Of a stretch of DNA of 64,000 nucleotides, positions 63,064-64,000 are shown in pieces (positions within the stretch are counted from its first letter, which is position 1; each line of letters opens with the position of its first letter). A program made the position numbers and the translations under genes. Source of the stretch: Bryobacterales bacterium (GTDB lineage: Bacteria > Acidobacteriota > Terriglobia > Bryobacterales > Bryobacteraceae); assembly GCA_020852175.1 (NCBI GenBank), contig JADZBH010000019.1, positions 1 to 64,000 on the forward strand. The letters run 5' to 3'. The notes below the pieces were generated by a model. The model ran no database searches and was not told the origin of the DNA. It worked only from the letters and a program-made list of their open reading frames with translations.

Positions 63064-64000
63064 ATGACGTTGACCCGGCGCCACCTCCTTTCTTCCGCAC
63101 TGCTCACGCTTCCCGCCTCGGCGGCCAAGTCCGGCGAAGGCGACTGGGGCGTGTATGGCAGCGACGCCGCGGCCACACGGTTCTCTCCGCTCCGCCAGAT
63201 CCATGCCGCCAACGCCGCCCGGTTGAAACCTGCGTGGAGCCACGCCACCGGCGATGCTTCGCAGCGCCCCCTCACCACCATCGAGTGCACTCCCATCGTC
63301 ATCGGTGGCGTCATGTATCTCACCACGGCCCGCGTCCAGGTGCGCGCGCTGAATGCCGCCACGGGAGAGCCGCTGTGGAACTTCAATCCGCTGGGAAACA
63401 CGCGCCGCGCCACCGGCGTCAACCGCGGGGTCACATGGTTCGAGGACGGCAAGGACCGGCGTCTGTTTGCCGCCATCCAGGACAAGCTCTATTGCCTGAA
63501 TCCGGCCACCGGCGAACTCCTGCGCACCTTCGGAGACAACGGCGCCGTCGATCTGGCCGCGCAATTCGACCGCGACATGGCCGGCCTCAGCTTCCGTGTC
63601 ACCAGCCCGCCCGTCATCGTCGAGGACACGCTCATCATTGGCGGGGGCGGCGGAGAGGGGCCACGCCCTGAGGCTCCGGGCCACATCCGCGGCTACGACG
63701 TCTACACAGGCAAACGCAAGTGGATCTTCCATACCATCCCCCACCCGGGCGAACGCGGCCACGACACCTGGCCGAAGGATGCCTGGCAGCGCAGCGGGTC
63801 GGCCGGCAACTGGTGCGGGTTGAGCGCCGACCTGAAACGCAAATGGGTGTTCGTTCCCACCGGTTCGGCAACCTTCGATTTCCACGGAGGCGACCGCCAC
63901 GGCGACAACCTCTTCAGCGATTGCGTCCTGGCACTGGACGCCCGCACCGGACGGCTCATCTGGCATTACCAAACCGTGCATCACGACGTGTGGGACTACG
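63064..64000 (+). CDS. PQQ-dependent quinoprotein dehydrogenase, 3' end beyond the window
   Basis: 312 codons are visible; the gene runs off the right edge. The N-terminus MTLTRRHLLSSALLTLPASA is a twin-Arg-type signal, so the protein is periplasmic. The start of a PQQ-type eight-bladed propeller is clear: 'WGVYGSDAAATRFSPLRQI', 'LKPAWSHATGD', 'ECTPIVIGGVMYLTTA', 'VRALNAATGEPLWNF', 'KLYCLNPATGELLRTFGDNG', 'SPPVIVEDTLIIGG', 'IRGYDVYTGKRKWIFHTIPHPG' and 'SDCVLALDARTGRLIWHYQTVHHDVWDY'. This matches the quinoprotein glucose/polyol dehydrogenase group, which oxidises sugars or alcohols using PQQ. The exact substrate and any fused cytochrome domain lie outside the window. Confidence 0.87.
   Translation, partial: MTLTRRHLLSSALLTLPASAAKSGEGDWGVYGSDAAATRFSPLRQIHAANAARLKPAWSHATGDASQRPLTTIECTPIVIGGVMYLTTARVQVRALNAATGEPLWNFNPLGNTRRATGVNRGVTWFEDGKDRRLFAAIQDKLYCLNPATGELLRTFGDNGAVDLAAQFDRDMAGLSFRVTSPPVIVEDTLIIGGGGGEGPRPEAPGHIRGYDVYTGKRKWIFHTIPHPGERGHDTWPKDAWQRSGSAGNWCGLSADLKRKWVFVPTGSATFDFHGGDRHGDNLFSDCVLALDARTGRLIWHYQTVHHDVWDY

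Overview
This is a 64 kb stretch of a GC-rich chromosome, most likely from an Acidobacteriota of the Bryobacterales/Solibacter group. The evidence is two proteins with the Solibacter-type C-terminal domain (TIGR03437-like), three very large Oar/TonB-receptor-like outer-membrane proteins, two DUF1549/1553 plus DUF1501 gene pairs, an acidobacterial-type VWA protein, a plant-cell-wall and rhamnose flavour to the catabolic genes, and no rRNA, phage or plasmid modules. The lineage is inferred from family content only.

Layout. 0.2-9 kb: a secreted SBBP/TIGR03437 protein, a gluconolactonase-like protein, a PilZ protein, a PAS-PAS histidine kinase, an L-rhamnose isomerase with a secreted hydroxypyruvate-isomerase-like protein, and a Cys-rich unknown. 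9-10.8 kb: a decayed accessory spot, with a 35-bp direct repeat at both ends, a gene remnant, a Fic protein whose start codon seems lost, and tRNA-Pro(CGG) next to the right-hand repeat. 10.9-15.4 kb: a translationally coupled trio (plug-less Oar-like barrel, VWA protein, coiled-coil membrane protein). 15.4-22.4 kb: glutaryl-CoA dehydrogenase, a lactate-racemase homologue with a CreD-like membrane protein, and rhlE with a histone-deacetylase-like enzyme and a truncated RIC di-iron protein. 22.6-27.6 kb: an Oar-like receptor gene split by an intact 1,561-bp IS1182-like element; excising it in silico restores one 1,154-residue frame. 27.7-33.3 kb: ceramidase-like hydrolase, unknown membrane-anchored protein, Spy/CpxP-like protein, alpha/beta hydrolase, second TIGR03437 protein. 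33.5-40.3 kb: DUF1549/1553 and DUF1501 pair, rlmN, M16 protease, P1 peptidase. 40.4-43.1 kb: a three-gene MlaE-MlaF-MlaD lipid transporter. 43.2-51.8 kb: YdjC/HpnK-type deacetylase, sulfite-oxidase-like enzyme with its cytochrome, aldose epimerase with a LacI regulator, an FG-GAP protein, M13 protease. 51.8-62.8 kb: a minus-strand cluster of PSCyt1/DUF1549/DUF1553, DUF1501, rhaM, a rhamnulose-phosphate aldolase/dehydrogenase and an alkyltransferase-like protein, divergent from another Oar-like receptor. 62.8-63.0 kb: a short array of hairpin-forming repeats. 63.1 kb to the end: a truncated PQQ-type quinoprotein dehydrogenase.

Two themes cut across the window. First, L-rhamnose catabolism is present but split: isomerase at 6.3 kb, mutarotase and aldolase/dehydrogenase at 52-55 kb, no rhamnulokinase seen. 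The receptor and the DUF1549/DUF1501 pair beside the second block suggest a polymer-uptake locus, which is inference. Second, at least eleven genes lack a Shine-Dalgarno and instead carry a -10-like hexamer 6-8 nt before the start codon, as expected for leaderless mRNAs. Two of these also have a good -35 at 17 nt.
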